This document shows, in pieces, positions 6,905-15,188 of a stretch of 36,241 nucleotides of DNA (its first letter is position 1; the number at the start of each line of letters is the position of its first letter). The position numbers and the translations under genes were made by a program. Source of the stretch: Pseudomonadota bacterium (GTDB taxonomy: Bacteria; Pseudomonadota; Gammaproteobacteria; Xanthomonadales; Xanthomonadaceae); NCBI GenBank assembly GCA_023430045.1, contig JAEZCF010000139.1:1-36241 (forward strand), read 5' to 3'. The notes under the pieces are model-generated. The model had not been told where the DNA came from and did not search any database. It saw only the letters and a list, made by a program, of their open reading frames with translations.

Positions 6905-8757
6905 CCAAGGCCGGCCGCAACCGCCCCCGCAATGCCTTCAACCTGCGCCAGCGGTTGCGCTGGGTGGCGCTTGCGCTCGGCCTGTGCTCGGTGTCGCTGG
7001 TCGGCCGTGCCGCGTATGTGCAGCTGATCAACAGCGATTTCTACCAGCGCCAGGGTGAAGCCCGCTACCTGCGCGAGCTGCCGATCAAGACGTCGCGCGG
7101 CATGATCACCGATCGCAACGGCGAGCCGGTGGCCGTGTCAACGCCGGTTGCCTCGATCTGGGTGAACCCGCAGGAGCTGCTGCGCACGCCGGACCGCATT
7201 CCGGAGCTGGCCAGCGCGCTGGGCCTGTCGGTGGACGACCTGAGCAGCCGCCTGTCGCAGAAGGCAGATAAGGAATTCATGTACCTGCGCCGTCGCATCA
7301 ATCCGGACGACGCAGAGAAGATCGTTGCCCTGAAGATCCCCGGTGTGGCCGCGCAGCGCGAGTTCCGCCGCTTCTATCCGCAGGGCGAAGCGATGGCGCA
7401 CGTGCTGGGCTTCACCAACATCGACGACCGCGGCCAGGAAGGCCTGGAGCTGGCCTTCGACGAGTGGCTGCGCGGCGAGCCGGGCGCCAAGCGGGTGATC
7501 CGCAACCGCAAGGGCGAGACGGTGGAAAGTGATCTGCTGCGCGCCGCCACGCCGGGCAAGGACCTGACGCTCAGCATCGACCGCCGCATCCAGTTCCTGG
7601 CCTACAAGGAACTGCGCAACGCTCTGGTGGAAAACAAGGCCGCCGGGGGTTCGATGGTGATCATGGACGTGGCCACCGGCGAGATCCTGGCCATGGTCAA
7701 CCTGCCGACCTACAACCCGAATTCGTTGCAGGGCGCGATCCCGGACACGCGCCGCAACCGTGCGGTGACCGACCTGGTGGAGCCGGGCTCGACCATGAAG
7801 CCGCTGACCATCGCTTCGGCGCTGCAGGCTGGGGTGGTCACCAAGGACACCATCATCGATACCAATCCCGGCTACATGTCGCTGGGCCGTTACACCATCA
7901 AGGATGTGCCGCGGAACAACGGCGTGCTCAACGTCACCGGCGTGATCACCCGCAGTTCGAACATCGGCGCGGCCAAGATCGTAGCCAGGCTGCCGGACCA
8001 GACCTTCTACGATTCGGTGCACAAGTTCGGTTATGGAAGCCGCCCTGGCAGCGGTTTCCCCGGCGAATCGGCCGGCGTGCTGCCGTTGCCGGCGCGCTGG
8101 AGCGGCCCGTCGAAGACCACCATGTCGTATGGCTACGGCCTGTCGGTCACGCCGTTGCAGATCGCCACGGCTTACTCGGCGCTGGGCAACGGCGGCAGGC
8201 TGATCCCACCGACGTTCGTGAAAGGCCAGCACAACGAGGCGACGCAGGTGCTGGATCCGGCCATCGCAAAGGAAGTGGTGGCCATGATGGAAACGGTGGT
8301 GACGCAGGGCGGCGCCAAGCAGGCGGCGGTGCTGGGTTATCACGTGGCGGGCAAGACCGGCACGGCGCGCAAGGCCGGTCCGGGTGGTTATGAGCGCGGG
8401 CACTACAACGCGCTGTTCGCCGGCGTGGTGCCGGCCAGCAATCCGCGCTTCGCCACGGTGATCGTCATCAATGATCCGCAGGGCGGCAAATACTATGGTG
8501 GCCTGGTGTCGGCGCCGGTGTTCCACAATGTGATGGACGGTGCACTGCGCCTGATGGACGTGCCGCCGGATGACATCCAGTCGTGGCTGGCCGCGCAGCA
8601 GTCGGGCAAGACCGGTCACGCCGCGTCGGTGCTGCCGATGCCGCCCGCGGACACGGTACTGCCGACCGACGCCGCCGCCGAATTCGATGCCGCGCTGCCT
8701 ACGGCGCAGGCGCCTGCCGCTCCTTCATCGCCGGCACCGGCGGGGGGGACGCAATGA
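6901..8757 (+). CDS. ftsI: Peptidoglycan D,D-transpeptidase FtsI (PBP3)
   Basis: 618 codons. Septal transpeptidase that cross-links peptidoglycan with FtsW and is the target of several beta-lactams. One N-terminal membrane anchor (about residues 20-40, WVALALGLCSVSLVGRAAYV), then the PBP-dimer domain (RGMITDRNGEPVAVSTPV near 66-83) and the transpeptidase. All three active-site motifs are intact: S297-TM-K300, S352-S-N354 and K485-T-G487. It is longer than E. coli FtsI (588) because of a Pro/Ala-rich tail after about residue 575. ATGA junctions with ftsL upstream and murE downstream point to coupled translation. Confidence 0.97.
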   Translation: MTKAGRNRPRNAFNLRQRLRWVALALGLCSVSLVGRAAYVQLINSDFYQRQGEARYLRELPIKTSRGMITDRNGEPVAVSTPVASIWVNPQELLRTPDRIPELASALGLSVDDLSSRLSQKADKEFMYLRRRINPDDAEKIVALKIPGVAAQREFRRFYPQGEAMAHVLGFTNIDDRGQEGLELAFDEWLRGEPGAKRVIRNRKGETVESDLLRAATPGKDLTLSIDRRIQFLAYKELRNALVENKAAGGSMVIMDVATGEILAMVNLPTYNPNSLQGAIPDTRRNRAVTDLVEPGSTMKPLTIASALQAGVVTKDTIIDTNPGYMSLGRYTIKDVPRNNGVLNVTGVITRSSNIGAAKIVARLPDQTFYDSVHKFGYGSRPGSGFPGESAGVLPLPARWSGPSKTTMSYGYGLSVTPLQIATAYSALGNGGRLIPPTFVKGQHNEATQVLDPAIAKEVVAMMETVVTQGGAKQAAVLGYHVAGKTGTARKAGPGGYERGHYNALFAGVVPASNPRFATVIVINDPQGGKYYGGLVSAPVFHNVMDGALRLMDVPPDDIQSWLAAQQSGKTGHAASVLPMPPADTVLPTDAAAEFDAALPTAQAPAAPSSPAPAGGTQ

Positions 8758-10241
8758 GCCGCGCGATGGCATTGTCATCCCTGCTTGCCGATGTGGACCT
8801 GGGCGGGCGCGATGTCCAGGTGTCCGGCCTGGTGATGGACAGCCGCAGCGTACGCCCGGGCGATGCCTTCGTGGCGATTGCCGGCTTCGGCGCGCATGGC
8901 CTGGGTTTCATCGAGCAGGCGCGTTCCGCCGGCGCGTCGGCGATCCTGTTCGAGCCGCCGGCACCGGCCGGGCTGCCCGCACCGGCCGACGCCATCGCCG
9001 TGCCTGGCCTGCGCGCGCGCCTGGGGCGCATGGCCGACCAGTTCCATGGTGCGCCTTCGCGTGCGATGACGATGGTCGGTGTCACCGGTACCAACGGCAA
9101 GACCTCCAGCGTGCAGTTGCTGGTGCAGGCCTGGCATCTGCTGGGTGTGCGCGGCGGAAGCATCGGAACGCTGGGTGCCGGCCTGCATGGCGACGTTCGG
9201 CCGACCGGCTTCACTACGCCGCTGGTGCTGCAGATGCATGCGCTGCTGGCAGGCCTGCGTAGCGACGGCGCACAGGCGGTGGCCATGGAAGTCAGCTCGC
9301 ATGCGCTGGACCAGGGGCGCGTGGACGCAGTCCATTTCGATGTCGCGGTGTTCACCAACCTCACCCGCGACCATCTGGATTACCACGGCGACATGGCCGG
9401 TTATGGCGCGGCCAAGGAGCGGCTGTTCCATCGCGATGGGCTGCGCGCGTCGGTCATCAACCTGGACGACGCGTTCGGCCGTCAGCTGCTGGCCCGGTTG
9501 CCGGCTGGCCAGCAGGCCATCGGCGTGAGCTCGCGGGACGTCGAAGGTGCCAGCGTGCGCGCCGACAGCATCGTGCTGGATGGCCGCGGGCTTGCCTTCA
9601 CCCTGGATATCGATGGCCACCGTGCGGACGTGCGCTCGCCGCTGCTGGGACGCTTCAACGTGGACAATCTGCTGGTGGTGGCCGGCACGCTGCATGCGCT
9701 GGGACATCCACTGGCGACCATCGCCGGGGTGCTCGGTCGCCTGCAGCCGATCCACGGACGCATGAACCGGCTGGGTGGCGAACAGGGCAAGCCGACCGTG
9801 GTGATCGACTATGCGCATACGCCCGACGCGCTGGAACAGGCGCTTTCGAGCCTGCGCGGCCACGTTGCCGGCCGGCTTACCTGCGTGTTTGGGTGCGGTG
9901 GTGAGCGCGATACCGGCAAGCGGCCGCAGATGGCAGCCATTGCCGAGCGCCTGGCGGACGGGGTCGTGGTTACCGACGACAATCCGCGTGGCGAGGATGG
10001 CGATCGCATCGTGGCCGACATCCTCGCCGGTTTCGCCGATCCGGCGCAGGTGGTGGTGCAGCGCGATCGCGCGCGCGCCATTGCCTCGGCGGTCGAGGCG
10101 GCCAGGGAGGGCGACATCGTGCTGGTGGCCGGCAAGGGCCATGAGCCGTACCAGGAAATCCACGGCGTGAAACATCCGTTCGACGATACCGGCGTGGCCG
10201 CTGCCGCGCTGGTCGCGCAGGGCATGGAGGTGCACCCGTGA
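8754..10241 (+). CDS. murE: UDP-N-acetylmuramoyl-tripeptide synthetase MurE (meso-diaminopimelate type)
   Basis: 495 codons from ATG 8754, overlapping the ftsI stop (ATGA). A longer open frame upstream is only the tail of ftsI in another frame. MurE adds the third stem residue to UDP-MurNAc-dipeptide in the cytoplasm using ATP. The ATP-binding loop GVTGTNGKTS is at about residues 109-118, and DYAHTPDAL is near 352-360. The motif D409-N-P-R412 marks specificity for meso-diaminopimelate rather than lysine. In this lineage the upstream dipeptide is probably made by MurD2/MurL, since murD is not in the cluster. Coupled to murF by GTGA. Confidence 0.97.
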   Translation: MSRAMALSSLLADVDLGGRDVQVSGLVMDSRSVRPGDAFVAIAGFGAHGLGFIEQARSAGASAILFEPPAPAGLPAPADAIAVPGLRARLGRMADQFHGAPSRAMTMVGVTGTNGKTSSVQLLVQAWHLLGVRGGSIGTLGAGLHGDVRPTGFTTPLVLQMHALLAGLRSDGAQAVAMEVSSHALDQGRVDAVHFDVAVFTNLTRDHLDYHGDMAGYGAAKERLFHRDGLRASVINLDDAFGRQLLARLPAGQQAIGVSSRDVEGASVRADSIVLDGRGLAFTLDIDGHRADVRSPLLGRFNVDNLLVVAGTLHALGHPLATIAGVLGRLQPIHGRMNRLGGEQGKPTVVIDYAHTPDALEQALSSLRGHVAGRLTCVFGCGGERDTGKRPQMAAIAERLADGVVVTDDNPRGEDGDRIVADILAGFADPAQVVVQRDRARAIASAVEAAREGDIVLVAGKGHEPYQEIHGVKHPFDDTGVAAAALVAQGMEVHP

Positions 10242-11632
10242 GGCGCACCCTGCTTTCGCTGATCGCGCACTGGGCCGGTGGTGAGATCCACGGCGACGAC
10301 GTGGCCATCGACGCGATCAGCAACGACACCCGGCAGATGAGCGCCGGCAGCCTGTACGTGGCCCTGCGTGGAGAGCGCTTCGACGGCCATGATTTCGGCA
10401 CCGATGCACAGGCGCGCGGAGCCAGTGCGCTGCTGGTGGAACAGTTGCTGCCGCTTGACCTGCCCCAGGTACTGGTGGCCGACAGCGAGCTGGCGCTGGC
10501 GCGCATCGCCGCCGGCATGCAGCGCGATCGCGCCACGCGGGTGTTCGCCATTACCGGCAGCAACGGCAAGACCAGCGTCAAGACGCTGCTGGTGGGCATC
10601 CTGCAGCAGCATGCGCAGGCCAGCCACGCCGTGGTGCACGCAAATCCGGGCAATCGCAACAATGAGATCGGCCTGCCGCTTGCCGTCATCGAGGCGCCGG
10701 AGGACGCGGATTTCGCGGTGTACGAGATGGGCGCCGGCAAGCCCGGTGACATCGCCTACCTGACCGATATCGTGCGACCGGACTGGTCGCTGGTGAACAA
10801 CATCGCCGCCGCCCACCTTGAGCGGATGGGCAGCCTGCTGGGCGTGGCCACCACCAAGGGCGCGATCTACGCTGCCCTGCCCGCCGATGGCGTGGCGGTG
10901 ATCAACGCCGACGATGCCTTCGCGCCGTGGTTCGAACAGCACTTCGTCGGTACGCCCGCCCATTGTGGGGTGCTGCGCTTTGGCCTGGACCACAGCGCCG
11001 AGGTGTCGGCCACCGCACTGCGCTTCGATGCCGGCGGCAGCCATTTCACGCTGCACACGCCCGCCGGCGAAGCCAGCGTGTCGCTGCCGTTGCCGGGACG
11101 CCACAGTGTCGGCAACGCGCTGGCGGCGACCGCGCTCGCACTGGCCGCAGGCATCACGCTGGAACACGTGGTCGCCGGGCTGCAGGCCGCCGAACCGGTG
11201 CCGGGCCGGCAGATCGCCCACCGCCTGCATGGTGGTGCGGTGCTGGTGGATGACAGCTACAACGCCAATCCGGGTTCGCTGGAAGCCGCGATCACTGCGC
11301 TGGTGGCGGCCGGGGACGAAGGCTGGCTGGTGCTGGGCGACATGCGCGAGCTGGGCGACGGCGCCGAGGCGCTGCACGCGCAGGCCGGCCTCCGCGCACG
11401 CCAGGCCGGCCTGAAGCGGCTCTACACGCTGGGCCCGCTGAGTGCCGCTGCATCCGCTGCGTTCGGCGAAGGCGGACGGCATTTCCACAGCCACGACGCG
11501 CTGGCCAAGGCGCTGCAGGACGACCTGCACGCCGGCGTGCGCTGTCTGGTGAAGGGCTCCCGTGGCAGCGCCATGGACACCATCGTCAAGGCGCTGCTGG
11601 CGCGAGGAGAGGAAGCACCCCATGTTGTATGA
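10238..11632 (+). CDS. murF: UDP-N-acetylmuramoyl-tripeptide-D-alanyl-D-alanine ligase MurF
   Basis: 464 codons from GTG 10238. MurF joins D-Ala-D-Ala to the UDP-MurNAc-tripeptide, the last cytoplasmic step before MraY. N-terminal substrate domain with ISNDTRQMSAGSLYVAL near residues 27-43. ATP loop AITGSNGKTSVK is near 104-115, GNRNNEIGLPL is near 144-154 and VDDSYNANPGSLEAAI is near 336-351, all typical. Length is close to E. coli MurF (452). The gene runs 11 bases into mraY; the mraY ribosome-binding site GAGGAGAGGA lies inside the murF coding sequence. Confidence 0.96.
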   Translation: MRRTLLSLIAHWAGGEIHGDDVAIDAISNDTRQMSAGSLYVALRGERFDGHDFGTDAQARGASALLVEQLLPLDLPQVLVADSELALARIAAGMQRDRATRVFAITGSNGKTSVKTLLVGILQQHAQASHAVVHANPGNRNNEIGLPLAVIEAPEDADFAVYEMGAGKPGDIAYLTDIVRPDWSLVNNIAAAHLERMGSLLGVATTKGAIYAALPADGVAVINADDAFAPWFEQHFVGTPAHCGVLRFGLDHSAEVSATALRFDAGGSHFTLHTPAGEASVSLPLPGRHSVGNALAATALALAAGITLEHVVAGLQAAEPVPGRQIAHRLHGGAVLVDDSYNANPGSLEAAITALVAAGDEGWLVLGDMRELGDGAEALHAQAGLRARQAGLKRLYTLGPLSAAASAAFGEGGRHFHSHDALAKALQDDLHAGVRCLVKGSRGSAMDTIVKALLARGEEAPHVV

Positions 11633-12707
11633 ACTGGCTCGATGGTTGCAGCAGCTGGAGAGCTCGTTCGGGCTGTTCAACTATCAGACATTCCGCGCCA
11701 TCCTCGCCGCGCTGACGTCGCTGTTCCTGTCGCTGTGGATGGGCCCTGCGGTGATCCGCCGGCTGGCGCAGTTCAAGGGCGGCCAGCCGATCCGCAGCGA
11801 TGGGCCGAAGACGCATTTCTCCAAGGCCGGCACGCCGACCATGGGCGGTTCGCTGATCCTGCTGTCGGTCACCCTGGCGGTGCTGGCATGGGCGGACCTG
11901 GGCAACCGCTACGTGTGGCTGGTGCTGGCGGTGATGATCTGCTTCGGTGCCATCGGCTGGTACGACGACTGGATCAAGATCGTCCGTCGTGACCCGAACG
12001 GGCTGAAATCGCGCTGGAAATACCTGCTCCAGTCCATCTTTGGCCTTGCCGCCGGCCTGTTCCTGTACTTCACCGCGGATGTGCCGTCGACGCTGACGTT
12101 CTATATCCCGATGTTCAAGTCGGTGGCGCTGCCGCTGGCCGGGATCAGCTTCGTGGCCATCGCCTATTTCTGGATCGTCGGCTTCTCCAATGCGGTCAAC
12201 CTCACCGATGGCCTGGATGGCCTGGCGATCATGCCCACCGTGCTGGTGGCCTGCGGGCTCGGCGTGTTCGCCTATGCCTCGGGCAATGCGGTGTTCGCCA
12301 ACTACCTGCAGATCCCACAGATTCCCGGTGCGGGCGAACTGGTGATCATCTGCGCGGCGATCGCCGGCGCAGGCCTGGGTTTCCTGTGGTTCAACACCTA
12401 TCCGGCGATGGTGTTCATGGGCGATATCGGCGCGCTGGCGCTGGGCGCGGTGCTGGGCACCATCGCGGTGATCGTGCGCCAGGAACTGGTGCTGGTGGTC
12501 ATGGGTGGCGTGTTCGTCATCGAAACGCTGTCGGTGATGATCCAGGTCGCCTCGTTCAAGCTGACCGGCAAGCGCGTGTTCCGCATGGCGCCCATCCACC
12601 ACCACTTCGAACTGAAGGGCTGGCCGGAGCCGCGCGTGATCGTGCGCTTCTGGATCATCTCGGTGGTGCTGGTGCTGGTCGGCCTGGCCACGTTGAAGGT
12701 GCGCTGA
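11622..12707 (+). CDS. mraY: Phospho-N-acetylmuramoyl-pentapeptide-transferase MraY
   Basis: 361 codons from ATG 11622 (MLYELARWLQQLESSFGLFN). MraY transfers phospho-MurNAc-pentapeptide to undecaprenyl phosphate, giving lipid I. About ten hydrophobic segments span the protein. Catalytic signatures are present: YDDWIKI near residues 112-118 (Asp pair), NLTDGLDGLA at 193-202, and the HHH motif at 326-328 (APIHHHFELKGW). The length matches the 360-residue family norm. The start is fixed by a strong purine-rich site 8 bases upstream. In most gammaproteobacteria murD would follow; here the next gene is ftsW, joined by TGATG. Confidence 0.97.
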   Translation: MLYELARWLQQLESSFGLFNYQTFRAILAALTSLFLSLWMGPAVIRRLAQFKGGQPIRSDGPKTHFSKAGTPTMGGSLILLSVTLAVLAWADLGNRYVWLVLAVMICFGAIGWYDDWIKIVRRDPNGLKSRWKYLLQSIFGLAAGLFLYFTADVPSTLTFYIPMFKSVALPLAGISFVAIAYFWIVGFSNAVNLTDGLDGLAIMPTVLVACGLGVFAYASGNAVFANYLQIPQIPGAGELVIICAAIAGAGLGFLWFNTYPAMVFMGDIGALALGAVLGTIAVIVRQELVLVVMGGVFVIETLSVMIQVASFKLTGKRVFRMAPIHHHFELKGWPEPRVIVRFWIISVVLVLVGLATLKVR

Positions 12708-14053
12708 TGAACGATCTGTCCCGCCAGGCAACACGCCTCGAAGCCATCGGGGGCCATTTCGACAAATGGCTGCTCGGCGCGATCATCGCGCTGACCGGGC
12801 TGGGCGTGGTGATGGTGGCGTCCAGCTCGATCGCGTTGATGAGCAGTCCGTTCTATTACCTCAACCGCCACCTGATCTTCCTGGCCGTGGGTGTGGTGCT
12901 GGCGGTGATCGCCATGCGTACCGAGCTGAAGACCATCGAGCAGTACAACCAGCTGCTGCTGCTGGGCTGCTTCCTGCTGCTTGTGGCAGTGTTCGTGCCG
13001 GGCCTGGGCAGCACGGTCAACGGTGCCCGGCGCTGGATCAACCTGGGCATCTCCAAGTTCCAGACCGTTGAAGCGGTGAAGGTGCTCTACATCGTGTGGC
13101 TGTCCAGCTACCTGGTGCGCTTCCGCGACGAGGTCAACGCCACCTGGCCGGCGATGCTGAAGCCGCTGTGCGTGGCCGGTGCGCTGGTGGTGCTGCTGCT
13201 GCTGCAGCCGGATTTCGGCTCCTCCACGCTGCTGCTGGCGATCACCGCCGGCATGCTGGTGCTGGGGGGCGTGAACATGCCGCGCATGTCGATGCCGGTG
13301 ATCCTGGGCATGGTCGGCATGAGCGCGCTGGCGATCATCGAACCGTACCGCATGCGCCGCATCACCTCCTTCCTGGACCCCTGGGCGGACCAGCAGGGCG
13401 ATGGCTACCAGTTGTCCAACGCACTGATGGCCGTGGGCCGTGGCGAGTGGACAGGCGTAGGCCTGGGCAATTCGGTGCAGAAGCTCTACTACCTGCCCGA
13501 AGCGCATACAGACTTCATCTTCTCGGTCACTGCCGAGGAGCTTGGTTTCATCGGTACCTGCCTGATCGTGGCGCTGTACGCGCTGCTGGTCGGCCGCACG
13601 TTCTGGCTGGGCATGCGCTGCGTGGAGATGAAGCGCCACTTCTCGGGCTATATCGCGTTCGGTATCGGCCTGTGGATCAGCATGCAGAGCTTCGTGTCGA
13701 TCGGCGTCAACCTGGGCATCCTGCCGACCAAGGGACTGACCCTGCCGCTGATTTCCTCGGGCGGCTCCAGCGTGCTGATGACCTGCGTGGCGATGGGCCT
13801 GCTGCTGCGGGTGTCGTATGAACTGGACCGCGCCGAACGCCGCCAGGCGGTGCGCATGGGCGGCTTCGATACCGTAATGGACAGCGCCGAAGAGGCTGCA
13901 CCGGCACCGGCGACTGATGCTGCCGTTCCCACGCGCGTGGGCAATGCGGCCGGCAGCCATGCCAGCGATGCAGGCGTGGCTCCGCGTGCCAGCACGCGGG
14001 GTACCAGCCGCCTGCAGACGCGCGTCGAACCGACGTTCGGGAGGCTGTCATGA
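12707..14053 (+). CDS. ftsW: Peptidoglycan glycosyltransferase FtsW
   Basis: 448 codons from ATG 12707, sharing one base with the mraY stop. FtsW is the SEDS-family septal glycan polymerase that works with FtsI. About ten membrane segments are visible from residue 22 onward. Family segments include VNGARRWINLG (about 104-114), LLLQPDFGSS (about 164-173), GYQLSNALMAVGRGEWTGVGLGNS (split around 232-255) and SSGGSSVLMTC (about 350-360). The cytoplasmic tail after about residue 385 is long and Ala/Thr-rich, carrying low-complexity sequence before VEPTFGRLS. Coupled to murG by ATGA. Confidence 0.95.
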   Translation: MNDLSRQATRLEAIGGHFDKWLLGAIIALTGLGVVMVASSSIALMSSPFYYLNRHLIFLAVGVVLAVIAMRTELKTIEQYNQLLLLGCFLLLVAVFVPGLGSTVNGARRWINLGISKFQTVEAVKVLYIVWLSSYLVRFRDEVNATWPAMLKPLCVAGALVVLLLLQPDFGSSTLLLAITAGMLVLGGVNMPRMSMPVILGMVGMSALAIIEPYRMRRITSFLDPWADQQGDGYQLSNALMAVGRGEWTGVGLGNSVQKLYYLPEAHTDFIFSVTAEELGFIGTCLIVALYALLVGRTFWLGMRCVEMKRHFSGYIAFGIGLWISMQSFVSIGVNLGILPTKGLTLPLISSGGSSVLMTCVAMGLLLRVSYELDRAERRQAVRMGGFDTVMDSAEEAAPAPATDAAVPTRVGNAAGSHASDAGVAPRASTRGTSRLQTRVEPTFGRLS

Positions 14054-15144
14054 ACGTGCGCGCTGGCGACGATACGACGCGTCCGGTGATGATCCTTGCC
14101 GGTGGCACCGGCGGGCATATCTTTCCCGGCCTGGCCGTGGCCCGGGTGCTGCGCGCGCGCGGTGTGCCGGTGACCTGGCTCGGTGCCGTCGGGCAGATGG
14201 AAACGCGCCTGGTTCCGCAGCATAACCTGCCCATCGATACGCTTGATGTCGCTGGCCTGCGCGGCAAGGGCAGGCTCGCGCTGCTGGGTGCTCCGTGGCG
14301 GGTGCTGCGGGCGGTACGCCAGGCCGGTTTCCTGCTGCGCGACCGCAACCCGCGTGCGGTGATCGCCTTCGGTGGTTATGCCTCCGGCCCGGGTGGACTG
14401 GCCGCGCGCCTTCATGGCTTGCCGCTGCTGGTGCATGAACAGAACCGCGCACCGGGCATGACCAACCGGTTCCTGGCGCGCTTCGCGCAGCGCGTGCTGA
14501 CCGGCTTCCCCGGCAGCTTTGCCGCGCGCGAAGAAGCCGTCGGTAACCCCGTGCGTGCCGAGATCGCCGCCATCGCGCCGCCGGAGCAGAGATTCGCTGG
14601 TCGCAGCGGTGCCCTGCGCGTGCTGGTGATCGGCGGCAGCCAGGGCGCCCGGGCATTGAACACAGCGATGCCTCAGGCCATCGCTGCGCTGGGTAGCGCG
14701 TACCCGGTGCAGGTGCGCCACCAGAGCGGTGAGAAGATGCATGCCGAGGCGCTGCAGGCCTATGCCGACGCCGGTGTGGAAGCGGAGATCACGCCCTTCA
14801 TCGCCGATATGGCCGAAGCCTTCGCCTGGGCCGACCTTGTGGTCTGCCGCGCCGGCGCCTCCACGCTTGCCGAACTGTGTGCGACGGGCGTGGGCAGCGT
14901 GCTGGTGCCGTTCCCGGCCGCCGTCGACGATCACCAGACCCGCAATGCCGAATACCTGGTCGAGCGCGATGCCGCCGTGCTGCTGAAGCAGGACGAAGCG
15001 CTTGCCGCCGGCATCGAGCAGCTGCTGCGCGAACTGTCCGGAAATCCCGCCCGCCGCATGCAGATGGCCCAGGCCGCGCGTGCGCTGGCCAAGGTCGATG
15101 CCGCCGAACGCATCGCCGATATCATCCTCAAGGAAGCTGCATGA
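14050..15144 (+). CDS. murG: UDP-GlcNAc:lipid I N-acetylglucosaminyltransferase MurG
   Basis: 364 codons. MurG is a GT-B, membrane-associated enzyme that converts lipid I to lipid II. The N-terminal glycine-rich loop LAGGTGGHIFPGLAVA lies near residues 16-31, AFGGYASGPGGLAA near 106-119, and VHEQNRAPGMTNR near 128-140. The C-domain has VIGGSQGARALN near 193-204 and the UDP-sugar site CRAGASTLAEL near 266-276. Length matches the family (about 355). The stop overlaps the ATG of a 15-codon ORF that in turn overlaps murC, so coupling may pass through that ORF. Confidence 0.96.
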   Translation: MNVRAGDDTTRPVMILAGGTGGHIFPGLAVARVLRARGVPVTWLGAVGQMETRLVPQHNLPIDTLDVAGLRGKGRLALLGAPWRVLRAVRQAGFLLRDRNPRAVIAFGGYASGPGGLAARLHGLPLLVHEQNRAPGMTNRFLARFAQRVLTGFPGSFAAREEAVGNPVRAEIAAIAPPEQRFAGRSGALRVLVIGGSQGARALNTAMPQAIAALGSAYPVQVRHQSGEKMHAEALQAYADAGVEAEITPFIADMAEAFAWADLVVCRAGASTLAELCATGVGSVLVPFPAAVDDHQTRNAEYLVERDAAVLLKQDEALAAGIEQLLRELSGNPARRMQMAQAARALAKVDAAERIADIILKEAA

Positions 15145-15188
15145 AGAATTATCGCCACCGCGCCGGCACTACGCGGGGTCGCGCATGA
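15141..15188 (+). CDS. 15-codon linker ORF between murG and murC
   Basis: A tiny ORF reading MKNYRHRAGTTRGRA. Its ATG overlaps the murG stop (ATGA at 15141-15144) and its TGA overlaps the murC start (ATGA at 15185-15188). It has a good ribosome-binding site, AAGGA, with 6 bases of spacing inside the end of murG, better than the GGGG ahead of murC. The peptide is strongly basic (five Arg, one Lys, one His). It probably acts, if at all, by keeping ribosomes moving into murC rather than through the peptide. Seen directly in the sequence; translation is inferred. Confidence 0.45.
   Translation: MKNYRHRAGTTRGRA

Noticed and set aside
8034..8070. A possible frameshift in ftsI around the glycine-rich segment
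   Set aside because: The frame continues without interruption through the SxN and KTG motifs to the stop, so the gene is intact.
15002..15184. Upstream extension of murC
   Set aside because: It translates the end of murG in another frame; MurC homologues begin at the MIRRLHD-like sequence.
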